A stretch of DNA of 33,172 bases from an uncultured bacterium (GCA_937924755.1 CALEVZ010000021.1:1-33172); one strand, 5' to 3'; positions 1-7,454 are shown, counted from the first letter of the stretch. Program-made: numbers and translations. Notes: a model not told the origin generated them from the sequence alone.

Positions 1-584
1 AGCGCCTGCGCCTGGTCGTTGGATAGGTGCCCGGTACGCGAGGCGATGCGCTGCTTCAACGCCCAGGGATAGGGACCGTCCCGCAGCATGTCGCGGTCGT
101 GGTTGGCCTCCAGCAGCAGCACCTGGCAGCCGGTCAGGCGCTCCACCACCAGCTCGGTGGCCACACCGGCGTCGGTCAGCAGTCCCACCCGCATGCCGGC
201 GTGCTCTACCAAGAACCCCACCGGCTCCCGAGCATCATGGGAGACGGAAAACGGCAACACATGCAGGCCGCCGAGGGTCAACTGGCGGCCGGCCTGCAGC
301 ACCTGCGCCAGGGGGAGGTCACCGTTGCACGCGGCGGCCGTGCCGGCGGTGGCGGCCAGTGGCACTCGATGTCGCTTGAGAAAAACCTCCAGGCCCAGTA
401 AATGATCGGTGTGCTCGTGGGTCAGGAGGATGGCGTCCAACCCGTCGGGGTCGAAGCCCGCGGTTTGCATGCGGCGCTCGATCTGCCGGCAGGAAACGCC
501 GCAGTCGATGAGGATCGAAACACCGCCCGCCTCCAGTACCACCGCGTTGCCCGACGAGCCGGAAGCCAGCACCGCCAGGCGCAC
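1..584 (-). CDS. YycJ/WalJ-like MBL-fold metallo-hydrolase (C-terminus cut by window edge)
   Basis: The reading frame starts at a GTG at 584 on the minus strand and runs off the left edge, so only the N-terminal ~194 residues are present. The translation begins VRLAVLASGSSGNAVVLEAG, followed by LIDCG and the metal-binding motif THEHTDH (HxHxDH). Further on it has LLEANHD and YPWALKQRI...GHLSND, which are typical of the YycJ/WalJ branch of metallo-beta-lactamase-fold enzymes. Family members are presumed cytosolic nucleases or hydrolases with two metal ions; the exact substrate is not readable here. The start codon lies one base past the dUTPase stop (586-588), so the gene is very probably the third cistron of the M16 peptidase-dut operon and translationally coupled to it. 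Confidence 0.85.
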   Translation of the reverse strand, partial: MRLAVLASGSSGNAVVLEAGGVSILIDCGVSCRQIERRMQTAGFDPDGLDAILLTHEHTDHLLGLEVFLKRHRVPLAATAGTAAACNGDLPLAQVLQAGRQLTLGGLHVLPFSVSHDAREPVGFLVEHAGMRVGLLTDAGVATELVVERLTGCQVLLLEANHDRDMLRDGPYPWALKQRIASRTGHLSNDQAQA

Positions 585-585
585 C

Positions 586-1032
586 CTACCTCCCGGTGGA
601 ACCGAACCCGCCCTCGCCTCGCTTGGTGGGGGGCAACGTCGATGCCACCACGAACTCGGCGCGGACCACGGGGGCCAGGACGAGCTGGGCGATGCGCTCG
701 CCGCGGCGCACGATAAACGGTCGCTCCCCCAGATTGACCAGCAGAACCAACACTTCCCCCCGGAAGTCGCTGTCGATGGTGCCCGGCGGATTGATCAGGG
801 TAACCCCGTGCTGGAGAGCCAGGCCGGAGCGGGGGCGGACCTGCAACTCGTACCCCTCGGGCACCGCTACTTTCAGGCCGGTGGGCACCGCCGCCCGCCT
901 TCCCGGTGCCAGCTCCACGTCCGCCGCCGCCACCACATCGGCCCCCGCCGCCCCTGCCGTCGTGCAGCGAGGCAAAGGCAGTCCCTCGCCGTGCGGAAGT
1001 ACCTCGACTTCCACGTGAACCCCACGGTTCAC
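586..1032 (-). CDS. dut: dUTPase (deoxyuridine 5'-triphosphate nucleotidohydrolase)
   Basis: This is a trimeric-type dUTPase of 148 residues. It hydrolyses dUTP to dUMP and pyrophosphate, keeping uracil out of DNA and feeding dTMP synthesis. All five family motifs are visible in order: [35 protein letters not shown] and the C-terminal [11 protein letters not shown] longer frame with an ATG at 1086 exists, but it would run far into the upstream peptidase gene. I chose the GTG at 1032 because it forms a 4-nt GTGA overlap with the peptidase stop codon and gives the usual family length. The next gene starts one base after its stop, so the three genes form a compact operon. Confidence 0.93.
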   Translation of the reverse strand: MNRGVHVEVEVLPHGEGLPLPRCTTAGAAGADVVAAADVELAPGRRAAVPTGLKVAVPEGYELQVRPRSGLALQHGVTLINPPGTIDSDFRGEVLVLLVNLGERPFIVRRGERIAQLVLAPVVRAEFVVASTLPPTKRGEGGFGSTGR

Positions 1033-2264
1033 GCCACTCTCCGGGTCACCGCGGCCGGCAGCAGGAGCCCCCGCGGCGGGCCGCACACCGCCCCGGCCAG
1101 GAGCTCCAAGCGCACCAACCGTCGTGCCAGTTCCCGCACCCGCTCGGGGGTGACGGCATCCAGCTCCCGCTTCAGCTGCGCCGCATCGAAGCGGCGCCCC
1201 CGCGCCAGCATTTCCGCAGCGTGGGCCTCCATCAGCGCGTCCGGCCCCTCGGTGCCCAGCACGATGGCCGAGGCGATCGACTCCTGGGCGAGGGCCACCT
1301 CGCGGTCGGCGATGCGCCCCTCGCCCACCTCCTCCAGCACCTTCAGTACCGCCGCCCAGGCCGCCGCCACCTGTCGGACGGGGGCCGAGAATACCACCTC
1401 CAGCACCCCGGCGAGGCTGGTGGCGTCCACGGCGCTCTCCACCTCGTACACCAGACCGCGGCGATCGCGCAGCTCCCGGAACAGGCGCGAGGCGTTGCCC
1501 GCCCCCAGCAGCTGCTGCAGGACGGCGAGCACCAGCCCATCGGGGTGCCCGGCGGGCAAGCCGGGCAGCACCAGGTTCACGTAAACCTGCTCCAGCCCCT
1601 CCCGCTCCTCCACCATCACGCCGGCGTGCCAGACGGGCGGCGCCAGGGCCGGTTCAGGTGACGACGGCGACGGCGCCGGCAATCGGCGGGCGATCGCCGC
1701 CTCACTCAGCGGCCCGGCGGCGACCAGCAACAGGCGGGAGGTGGTGAAACGCTGCCGATGATAGCTCCGCAGACTTTCCACGCCGAGGTGCTCGACGATG
1801 CCGCGTTCCCCCAGCACCGGGCGAGCCAGCGGGTGGCCGTCCCAGGCCGCCAGCAGGGCGCGCTCGGCAGCACTCTCCGCCGGCGAGTCCTGCACCAGAT
1901 CGAACTCCGCCGCGACGATGCTGCGCTCCAGCCGCACATCGGCGGCCGTGAACCGAGGGGCAAAGAGGGCCTCGATGATGAGGTCCAGCGCCTCGGAAAA
2001 CCGCACGGCCGGGACATGGGCGGTGATGGCGCAGGACTCCCGGGTTGTAAAGACATCCACCCCGCCCCCCAGGGCATCAATCAGCTCAGCGATTTCGGCC
2101 GTCCCGCGGCGTGCGGTGCGGCGCAGCAAGAGGTGCTCGATGAGGTGGGTGATCCCGGCCAGGTGCGCCGGCTCGTGGGCGGAGCCGGAGCGCACGAACG
2201 CTCCCACCGCCGCCGTGCTGGCCTGCGGCAGGGGCTCCACGACAATGACCGGGCCGCCCACCAT
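1029..2264 (-). CDS. M16 family zinc metallopeptidase
   Basis: This 411-residue protein is a pitrilysin/processing-peptidase-like (M16) enzyme. The inverted zinc motif HLIEH is at residues 40-44, and the third ligand Glu is near residue 120 (IVAAE), at the expected ~76-residue distance, so the N-terminal domain should be catalytically active. The C-terminal half carries the second M16 domain, with a region like [16 protein letters not shown]. Single-chain bacterial members of this size usually act as dimers or with a partner and degrade or process short peptides. There is no signal peptide, so it is probably cytoplasmic. No Shine-Dalgarno sequence precedes the ATG, which may mean a leaderless transcript. 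It heads the operon with dut and the YycJ-like gene. Confidence 0.9.
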   Translation of the reverse strand: MVGGPVIVVEPLPQASTAAVGAFVRSGSAHEPAHLAGITHLIEHLLLRRTARRGTAEIAELIDALGGGVDVFTTRESCAITAHVPAVRFSEALDLIIEALFAPRFTAADVRLERSIVAAEFDLVQDSPAESAAERALLAAWDGHPLARPVLGERGIVEHLGVESLRSYHRQRFTTSRLLLVAAGPLSEAAIARRLPAPSPSSPEPALAPPVWHAGVMVEEREGLEQVYVNLVLPGLPAGHPDGLVLAVLQQLLGAGNASRLFRELRDRRGLVYEVESAVDATSLAGVLEVVFSAPVRQVAAAWAAVLKVLEEVGEGRIADREVALAQESIASAIVLGTEGPDALMEAHAAEMLARGRRFDAAQLKRELDAVTPERVRELARRLVRLELLAGAVCGPPRGLLLPAAVTRRVA

Positions 2265-2273
2265 GAACCATGG

Positions 2274-2279
2274 ATTTTA
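2274..2279 (-). promoter_or_regulatory. Possible -10 element for the M16-dut operon
   Basis: TAAAAT on the minus strand lies 10 nt upstream of the peptidase ATG at 2264. A start site 6-7 nt downstream would leave almost no leader, which fits the missing ribosome binding site. No clear -35 element is present, so this is tentative. Confidence 0.3.
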
Positions 2280-2298
2280 CCCCGAAAGTAACCGCGTT

Positions 2299-2346
2299 CG
2301 GGACCGTGACCGTGTCGGTACCCGTGTCCGCGTCGGTACCCGTGCC
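2299..2346. repeat. Degenerate tandem repeat, 18-bp period
   Basis: GTCGGTACCCGTG occurs at 2314-2326 and again at 2332-2344, embedded in a run of degenerate CGTG/ACCGTG units. It lies between two divergent transcription units. It does not look coding and could be a small intergenic repeat. Confidence 0.5.
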
Positions 2347-2384
2347 ACCGGCCGGTTGTGCTCTGGACCCCGAGCGTCGAGGTG

Positions 2385-2393
2385 TGCTATACT
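2385..2393 (+). promoter_or_regulatory. Extended -10 promoter for the outer-membrane protein gene
   Basis: TGCTATACT is an extended -10 element (TGn followed by TATACT), the type that tolerates a weak -35, and no good -35 is seen. A start near 2400 gives a leader of about 109 nt before the GTG at 2509. Confidence 0.5.
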
Positions 2394-2508
2394 TAACCTA
2401 CTTCGCCAGGGAGCGCCATGGTTGCCTTGCAACCGTCCGGCGGGCTCAAGCCGCCTACCCAGGCCACCAAATTGACCGCGCGCCAGGCCGGAGTGAAGGA
2501 GGTGAAAT

Positions 2509-3183
2509 GTGAGGCGCAGATTGTTACTTGCTGTCGCGGTGCTGTCCCCGGCGCTGGCCACCGCCCAAGGAAGCCGGTTCGAGCTAACGCCAACCGTGGG
2601 CTACCGGTTCGGGGGCGAGATGTTTCTGCAGGAACGCGCCATTCGCCACCAGGACTTCGATGTGGGCATGTCGTCCAGCGGCGCCTGGGGGATCCGTTTC
2701 GGGCTGGCGGCGGGTCAGGCGGCGCAGGTGGAGGTGCTGATCAGCCACCAGCCCACCACGTTCAAGGACAACCAGGGGTTGTTCGGCGAGACCCCCGGCG
2801 GCTTCGTCGTACCCGGCGACACCCACGTGCTGGACATAGATGTGACCTATTACCACGTGGGGATGCTGTGGCACACCAACGCGGGGTCGACGCGGGGCTT
2901 CCTCGCCGCCAGTGCCGGTGCCACCCGCCTGGTGCCGCGCTTGCCGCTGCCCAACGACACCCGCCCTTCGGCCAGCGTCGGCGGAGGGATCAAGCTGGAT
3001 TTCAGCGAAAGGTTGGCGGCCCGCTTCGAGGGGCGTTACTACTGGACCGACACCGATCCGAAGACCAAGGCGACGTACACCTTTGCCAATCTCGACTGCA
3101 CTGGCCCCTGCAGCTACACCTACGCCTACCCGAAATCCATGTCTCAGTTCGAGGTGACCTTCGGGCTGGCTTTCCGCTTCTAG
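2509..3183 (+). CDS. Outer-membrane beta-barrel protein
   Basis: This 224-residue protein has a signal peptide (MRRRLLLAVAVLSPALATAQ) with a cleavage site after ATA or AQ. The rest alternates short amphipathic strands with polar turns and ends in a terminal phenylalanine (TFGLAFRF), the hallmark of proteins inserted by the Bam machinery. The size fits an eight-stranded OmpA/OmpW-like barrel. The start is GTG at 2509, because AAGGAGGTGA (2496-2505) sits ideally before it. An overlapping ATG at 2507 is followed immediately by a stop codon. No function can be assigned beyond a small barrel, perhaps a porin or adhesin. The STAS gene follows on the same strand after 72 nt. Confidence 0.8.
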   Translation: MRRRLLLAVAVLSPALATAQGSRFELTPTVGYRFGGEMFLQERAIRHQDFDVGMSSSGAWGIRFGLAAGQAAQVEVLISHQPTTFKDNQGLFGETPGGFVVPGDTHVLDIDVTYYHVGMLWHTNAGSTRGFLAASAGATRLVPRLPLPNDTRPSASVGGGIKLDFSERLAARFEGRYYWTDTDPKTKATYTFANLDCTGPCSYTYAYPKSMSQFEVTFGLAFRF

Positions 3184-3255
3184 GGGTGGTGACGGGTTCG
3201 GCCGGAGCGCCCCAGCAGCGCTCGCCGCCGATCTCCGCCGCCGGGAGGGTTGGCA

Positions 3256-3702
3256 ATGGACGTCCTCGAGGAACGCGTGAACGGCGTGCTCGTGCTCCTA
3301 CCGGACGGCCGCCTGGATGTGGCCGGCGCCGCCGACCTGCAGCTGGCTGCCATCCGACTCGTGGAGGCTGGCGAACGCAGGGTAATCGTGGATCTGAATC
3401 GGGCCAGCGAAGTCAGCGGCGCCGCCTTGCGAGTCCTGTTGATGCTCGGCAAGCGGCTGGCTGGCCTGGGGGGGGCACTGGCGGTGTGTGGGATGGCGGA
3501 GGAGGCCCGCCGGGCTCTGGAGGTGGCGGGGCTGGGCGAGGCGATCCAGGTGGCGTCGACCCGCACCGAGGCCCTGGCCGGTGTCAGCTTTGCGGGGAGC
3601 GAGAAGCAGCGGGTCGCAAAGGTCACCGAGCTGGCGGCTCGCCTGCTCGGCGCCGCACCCAAGGCAGGCAAGAAAAAGGTGATAAAGGCAGAGGGGAGCT
3701 AG
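3256..3702 (+). CDS. STAS-domain protein (anti-sigma-factor antagonist-like)
   Basis: This 148-residue protein is a STAS domain (residues ~1-105) followed by a short basic tail rich in Lys. The core reads DGRLDVAGAADLQ...VIVDLNRASEVSGAALRVLLML, matching the SpoIIAA fold. The serine before glycine (VSGAAL) aligns with the site phosphorylated by anti-sigma kinases, so phospho-switching is possible. Such proteins normally bind a GHKL-type anti-sigma kinase in the cytosol. No kinase of that type is encoded here, so any partner would lie elsewhere. The start is ATG at 3256, preceded by GGGAGGG at 3244-3249. A TTG two codons upstream is less likely. It converges with the cyclic-nucleotide/FHA gene. 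Confidence 0.8.
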   Translation: MDVLEERVNGVLVLLPDGRLDVAGAADLQLAAIRLVEAGERRVIVDLNRASEVSGAALRVLLMLGKRLAGLGGALAVCGMAEEARRALEVAGLGEAIQVASTRTEALAGVSFAGSEKQRVAKVTELAARLLGAAPKAGKKKVIKAEGS

Positions 3703-3754
3703 ATGACCAGCGGCGACACCCGGCGAAGAGCCTGCCCTGCTTGCGGGCCCAGCG

Positions 3755-3770
3755 AGCGGCGGACGCCGCT
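3755..3770. terminator. Possible hairpin between convergent genes
   Basis: AGCGGCG-GA-CGCCGCT forms a GC-rich inverted repeat between the STAS gene and the convergent FHA gene, touching the latter's stop codon. It has no T-tract on either strand, so termination by it is uncertain. Confidence 0.3.
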
Positions 3771-4509
3771 ATCGCACCCGGAAAGTCATGGAAACGAAGC
3801 CGAAGCGCACCTCATCGCCGTCGCGCAGTTCCACCTCCACCCCGGGGCGCAGGCGCTGCCCGGCAACGAAGGTGCCGTTGGCGGTGCCCATCTCCTCGCG
3901 CAGGAAGAAACGCCCATCCCGGCAGGCGATGCGGGCGTGCCGCCGGGAGGTGGAGCGGCGATCGTCCACCGGCTTGAGGTCGACCTCGGGCTGAAAGCCG
4001 GTGGTGGCGTCGAACCGACCCACGGAGATCTCTCCCTCCGCCGGCACCACGTACTCGCTGCCGTTGGGGTGAATCAGCTTTGCGGCCGTCATCGTTACCG
4101 CCCCCATGGGCTGGGTGGGAGGTTCCCCACCCTCGATCCCCGGCGGCGCATCCACGTGAGCGGATCCCTGTTCCCGCAGCCGCCGGGAGAGCTTGCGCAG
4201 CATGCGCACGGGGATCTCGGGGTTGGCGTGAATCATCTGGTCGAAGGTGGACTCGTCGATGCGCAGCAGCATGCAGTTCGTGGCGGCGCGCGCCGAGGCG
4301 GTGCGCGGCAGCTTCTCCAGCAGCGCCATCTCGCCGAAAAAATCCCCCTCCTCCAGCAGCGCCAGACGTATCTGACGCCCCTCGACCTCGCGGAAGATTT
4401 CGACCTCGCCCTCTTGCACGATGAACATGGCGTCGCCGCTGTCACCCTCGCGGAAGACGAAATCACCCGCCTGGACGCGAACGGAAAACTCGCTGCCGTC
4501 GTCGGTCAT
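3769..4509 (-). CDS. Cyclic-nucleotide-binding domain plus FHA domain protein
   Basis: This 246-residue protein has two signalling domains. Residues ~8-115 are a cyclic-nucleotide-binding domain with the phosphate-binding cassette FGEMALLEKLPRTAS (58-72). The key Glu60 and Arg69 are kept, so cAMP or cGMP binding is plausible. Residues ~140-246 are a forkhead-associated domain with Gly164-Arg165, Ser188-Arg-Arg-His191 and Asn211 (GTANGTF), the residues that hold phosphothreonine. There is no DNA-binding domain, so it probably works as an adaptor. Start: ATG at 4509 with GGAGGAGGGG just upstream; the open frame extends further but lacks a better signal. It is divergent from the sigma-54 activator, with 106 nt between them. 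Confidence 0.88.
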   Translation of the reverse strand: MTDDGSEFSVRVQAGDFVFREGDSGDAMFIVQEGEVEIFREVEGRQIRLALLEEGDFFGEMALLEKLPRTASARAATNCMLLRIDESTFDQMIHANPEIPVRMLRKLSRRLREQGSAHVDAPPGIEGGEPPTQPMGAVTMTAAKLIHPNGSEYVVPAEGEISVGRFDATTGFQPEVDLKPVDDRRSTSRRHARIACRDGRFFLREEMGTANGTFVAGQRLRPGVEVELRDGDEVRFGFVSMTFRVR

Positions 4510-4615
4510 CGCCCCTCCTCCCGGCGGAGTCTGCCAGTGGCGCGGATCTCGCCGTGGAGCAAGGCTATCGGAGTGACCTGGGACGGTCAACTGCCTGGCC
4601 CGGGGAGCTGAGACC

Positions 4616-5761
4616 GTGGTGCCCAAGTCCACCGCGGAACCGCTGCTCGGTCGGTTGCCGGGAGTGCCCCTGCCTCCCGCCCCGGCTGCCTGCATGACAC
4701 CGGCAGCGCAGTTGACGGCCCAGCTGTCCTTCGCCGAGTGGGGCGCCAACCGGACGGTGGTGATGATCGGGCACTCTTCCCGTTTACAGGAGCTGCATCG
4801 CAAGGTGGAGAAGGTGGCTCCCTTCGACGCCCCGGTGCTGATTACCGGCGAGAGTGGCTCCGGCAAGGAGTCCCTGGCCCAGGCCATCTACCTCCTGAGC
4901 CCGCGCCGGGGCAAGCCCTACGTGGCCGTGAACTGCCCTCAGTTCCAGGAGGGAAACCTGACGGTGAGCGAACTATTCGGACACCGCAAGGGCTCCTTCA
5001 CCGGCGCCACCGCCGACCGCAAGGGGTGCTTCGAGCTGGCCGACCAGGGGGTCCTCTTTCTCGATGAGATCGCCGACCTGCATCCGTCGGCCCAGATGAT
5101 GCTGCTGCGGGCCCTCGCCTACGGTGAGTTCCAGCCGCTCGGGGCGGAGACGACCCGCGCCGCCAACGTGCGGGTGGTGGCGGCCTCCAACCGCACGCTC
5201 GAGGATCTGCGCGGACAGCCGAGCTTTCGCGAAGATCTCTTCTTTCGCCTGCGCTACTTTCACATCCACGTCCCCGCCCTGCGCGAGCGCGACCGGGATT
5301 GGGCCCTGCTCACCGAGTACTTTCTCCACCGGCTGGAGGCGCAGTACGGCATCTCCAAGCGCTTTTCCCCGGCCTCCCTGCGATTGCTGGAGAAGTATTC
5401 CTGGCCGGGCAACGTCCGCGAGCTGGTCAGCCTGGTGACCTTCGCCTATGCCATGTCGGACGGCGAGCTGATCGAGCCCAAGGATTTCTCCGCCATGCTC
5501 GAGATACCCTCCACCGCCCCCCGCGACTCGCCCGAACAGCTCCTGCTGGAGGTGATGAACGGCACGGTGGACTTCTGGGACGGCGTGCACAGGCGGTTTC
5601 TAGCCCGCGACCTCAACCGCACCCAGGTGCGGGAGATGGTGCGACTTGGCCTGCAGCGCTGCGCCAACTCCTACCGCCAGCTCCTCGAGCGTATTCACTT
5701 GCCGGGTAGCGACTACCAGCGATTCATGGACTTCCTGCGCCACCACGATCTCAAGCCGTGA
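4616..5761 (+). CDS. Sigma-54-dependent AAA+ transcriptional activator (enhancer-binding protein)
   Basis: This 381-residue protein remodels sigma-54 RNA polymerase by ATP hydrolysis. Walker A is GESGSGKE (78-85), the sigma-54 contact loop is GSFTGA (126-131, a functional variant of GAFTGA), Walker B is LFLDEI (147-152), and the arginine region is FREDLFFRL. Only ~47 residues precede the AAA+ domain: there is no receiver, GAF or FHA domain, so the input signal must come from a partner or from expression level. The C-terminus has no classical Fis helix-turn-helix. It ends in a segment with NSYRQLLERI and DYQRFMDFL, which I recall from other acidobacterial activators. Start: GTG at 4616 with GGGGAG upstream. 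It overlaps the HAD-kinase gene by 4 nt and likely drives the promoter at 7363. Confidence 0.92.
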   Translation: MVPKSTAEPLLGRLPGVPLPPAPAACMTPAAQLTAQLSFAEWGANRTVVMIGHSSRLQELHRKVEKVAPFDAPVLITGESGSGKESLAQAIYLLSPRRGKPYVAVNCPQFQEGNLTVSELFGHRKGSFTGATADRKGCFELADQGVLFLDEIADLHPSAQMMLLRALAYGEFQPLGAETTRAANVRVVAASNRTLEDLRGQPSFREDLFFRLRYFHIHVPALRERDRDWALLTEYFLHRLEAQYGISKRFSPASLRLLEKYSWPGNVRELVSLVTFAYAMSDGELIEPKDFSAMLEIPSTAPRDSPEQLLLEVMNGTVDFWDGVHRRFLARDLNRTQVREMVRLGLQRCANSYRQLLERIHLPGSDYQRFMDFLRHHDLKP

Positions 5762-7263
5762 ATCAGCTCCCTCTGCGCGCCATTGCCTTCGACCTCTACG
5801 GCACCCTCCTGGCGCTGGATAACCCCCTCCTGCACCGGGAGATCCCGAGGTTGTTTGGGGTCCCGGGACGGCGCTGGCTGCACCTGGTGCGCCACACCTT
5901 GCTCCGCCGCCCTTTCCCAGATACCGCTGCCATGGCCGCCGCCATCGCCGAGGAACTGGGCGCCCCCGCTCTGGCGCCCCGATGCGAGCAGCTCCTGCGA
6001 GCAGAGGTGGCCTCCGCGCGGCTGCTGCCAGGCGTGGTGACGACCCTGCAGTTCCTCGCCCGGCGCGGCTTCAAACTGGGGCTGATCTCCAACCTCTCCA
6101 GTGCCCACACCGCACCGCTGGAGGCTTCCGGGCTGGCTGACCTTTTCGACGCCAGCGTCCTCTCCTGCCGGGACGGGGTGGTCAAACCGCAAGCTGAGGC
6201 GTATGTACTGCTCTGCCAGCGGCTGGATTTGCCGCCGGAGCAGGTGCTGCTGGTGGGGGATTCCCTGGCCAACGACGTGCTCGCCCCGGCGGCGCTGGGG
6301 ATGCCGGTGGCCCGGGTGGGGCCGGGGAGCGGCGGAGATGACCTTGCCAGCGTGGCCGAGCTGGGGTGGCGACAGCTGACCGGGGACTTGCCCCTCACCC
6401 CCCTCCTCGCCCCCGGCGTGGCAGTTCCTTCGCCCGAGGGCGCGGCCGTCATCACCCGGCTCCAACCCGTCGGGGAGGACGAGCGAGGGCGGTACAACCT
6501 GGTGTGCCGGGTGAGCGCCCATCTCGACGCCAGTCCAACCAGGGAACTCACCTTCTTCGCCAAGCGCTACCTGGACCCGGCCTCCGCTCGCCTGGAGGCG
6601 CTGGGCCATCGGCTGCAGTTCCTCTACGACCTGCCCGCCTGCCGAGCGGTCGTGCACGGCGAGGAGGAATTCATCCTGCTGGTCTCCGCCGCGCCCGGGC
6701 TGCCCCTCTCCGGCGCGCCGGATCCGCCAACCGCCTTCGAGATCGGCCGGCAGTTCGCCTTCGGCTACGTCTTCGCCAACGCCGACCTGCGGCCGCGCAA
6801 CATGCTGCTGGATGCCACCGCCTCCCCGCCGCGGATCACCACCTTCGACCTGGAGCACCTGCTGTTGAACCTGGCCGTGGAGGTCGCCCAGTTGCCCGAC
6901 CCCCTGGATCCGCACGCCATCGACGCTCTGCCCCGGCAGCACCTGAGCAGCCTGGTGAAACGGCGGGTGCTCTCCCCTCGCACCCTGCCGCGGGCGCGGG
7001 GCGAATTCTTCGACGTGCGCCAGGCCCCCCAGGAGGTCACCCGGGCGTTCGGGCGTGGCTTCCTCGACCAGTACGAGCTGCTCAAGTCGGGCCGACGACA
7101 GCTGCTGGAGCTGGTGCGGGAGCAGGTCTACACGCCGCCGTATCTGATTGCTGGCACCCGCGCCTACCGGCGCGCCCTGGCGGCCATGGATCTGGAGGAT
7201 CTCGAGGGACGCCTGGCCGAGGACCCGGTGGACGTACTCGCTTTGCTCCTCGCCCCACGATGA
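5758..7263 (+). CDS. HAD hydrolase fused to a kinase-like (APH/LanM-type fold) domain
   Basis: This 501-residue protein has two enzyme-like halves. Residues ~7-205 are a HAD-family domain with FDLYGTL (Asp12; the second Asp is replaced by Tyr14, as in haloacid dehalogenases), SNLSS, the Lys of VVKPQ, and GDSLANDV. Residues ~225-480 look like a protein-kinase/aminoglycoside-kinase fold: FFAKRY gives a candidate ATP-binding Lys269, NADLRPRN gives Asp343 with the Asn partner, and TFDLEH gives Asp364. No membrane segments are seen. The GTG start overlaps the activator stop (GTGA), so the two are co-translated. The lanthipeptide precursor follows after 191 nt. The substrate is unknown; it may act on a protein of this locus. 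Confidence 0.75.
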   Translation: MNQLPLRAIAFDLYGTLLALDNPLLHREIPRLFGVPGRRWLHLVRHTLLRRPFPDTAAMAAAIAEELGAPALAPRCEQLLRAEVASARLLPGVVTTLQFLARRGFKLGLISNLSSAHTAPLEASGLADLFDASVLSCRDGVVKPQAEAYVLLCQRLDLPPEQVLLVGDSLANDVLAPAALGMPVARVGPGSGGDDLASVAELGWRQLTGDLPLTPLLAPGVAVPSPEGAAVITRLQPVGEDERGRYNLVCRVSAHLDASPTRELTFFAKRYLDPASARLEALGHRLQFLYDLPACRAVVHGEEEFILLVSAAPGLPLSGAPDPPTAFEIGRQFAFGYVFANADLRPRNMLLDATASPPRITTFDLEHLLLNLAVEVAQLPDPLDPHAIDALPRQHLSSLVKRRVLSPRTLPRARGEFFDVRQAPQEVTRAFGRGFLDQYELLKSGRRQLLELVREQVYTPPYLIAGTRAYRRALAAMDLEDLEGRLAEDPVDVLALLLAPR

Positions 7264-7285
7264 TGGAGGGCACGCTCCGGCCCCA

Positions 7286-7301
7286 TGGAGCCGTGGCTCC
7301 A
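7286..7301. promoter_or_regulatory. Palindrome, candidate activator binding site (UAS)
   Basis: TGGAGCCGTGGCTCCA is a perfect inverted repeat. It lies about 88-103 bp before the predicted start site of the sigma-54 promoter, the usual distance for an enhancer-binding protein site. Binding is inferred. Confidence 0.45.
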
Positions 7302-7343
7302 GGACGCTTTCACCCCCCAACTCCCACTACGGAGACAGCAGCA

Positions 7344-7361
7344 CTTTCTCGATTGAGAGAG
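7344..7361. promoter_or_regulatory. Second inverted repeat just upstream of the -24 element
   Basis: CTTTCTC-GATT-GAGAGAG is a near-perfect inverted repeat (one G-T pair) that ends one base before the -24 box. It could be a repressor or second activator site, or chance. Confidence 0.35.
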
Positions 7362-7362
7362 A

Positions 7363-7378
7363 TGGCACGCTCTTTGCT
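7363..7378 (+). promoter_or_regulatory. Sigma-54 (-24/-12) promoter of the lanthipeptide operon
   Basis: TGGCACG-CTCT-TTGCT matches the sigma-54 consensus TGGCACG-N4-TTGCW at every position. The invariant GG (7364-7365) and GC (7376-7377) have exactly 10 bases between them. The expected start is near 7389, giving a ~66-nt leader before the precursor ATG. A sigma-54 activator gene lies 1.6 kb upstream. Confidence 0.87.
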
Positions 7379-7387
7379 CAAAGAGCC

Positions 7388-7438
7388 ACTGCGTTGCGCG
7401 CAACTCAACGCAGTAGAATTCCCCGAGCACACCTCGGG
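7388..7438 (+). promoter_or_regulatory. 5' leader stem-loops of the precursor mRNA
   Basis: Two hairpins fill the predicted leader. ACTGCGTTG pairs with CAACGCAGT (7388-7396 with 7406-7414), starting at the predicted +1. CCCGAG pairs with CTCGGG (7422-7427 with 7433-7438), just before the ribosome binding site. An alternative palindrome GTTGCGCGCAAC (7393-7404) competes with the first. A 5'-end stem often stabilises mRNA; that role is inferred. Confidence 0.5.
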
Positions 7439-7454
7439 AGAAAAGGAGACAGAA

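Noticed and set aside
409-1584. 391-codon open frame on the plus strand
   Set aside because: It is antisense to the YycJ-like, dut and M16 genes, all recognised by motifs.
5713-7320. 535-codon open frame on the minus strand
   Set aside because: It is the antisense shadow of the HAD/kinase-like gene; the composition is Gly/Gln-rich with no motif.
7369-7386. Hairpin GCTCTTT-GCTC-AAAGAGC as a terminator or leader element
   Set aside because: It overlaps the -12 box and lies upstream of the predicted start, so it would not be transcribed from this promoter. The symmetry is probably partly incidental.
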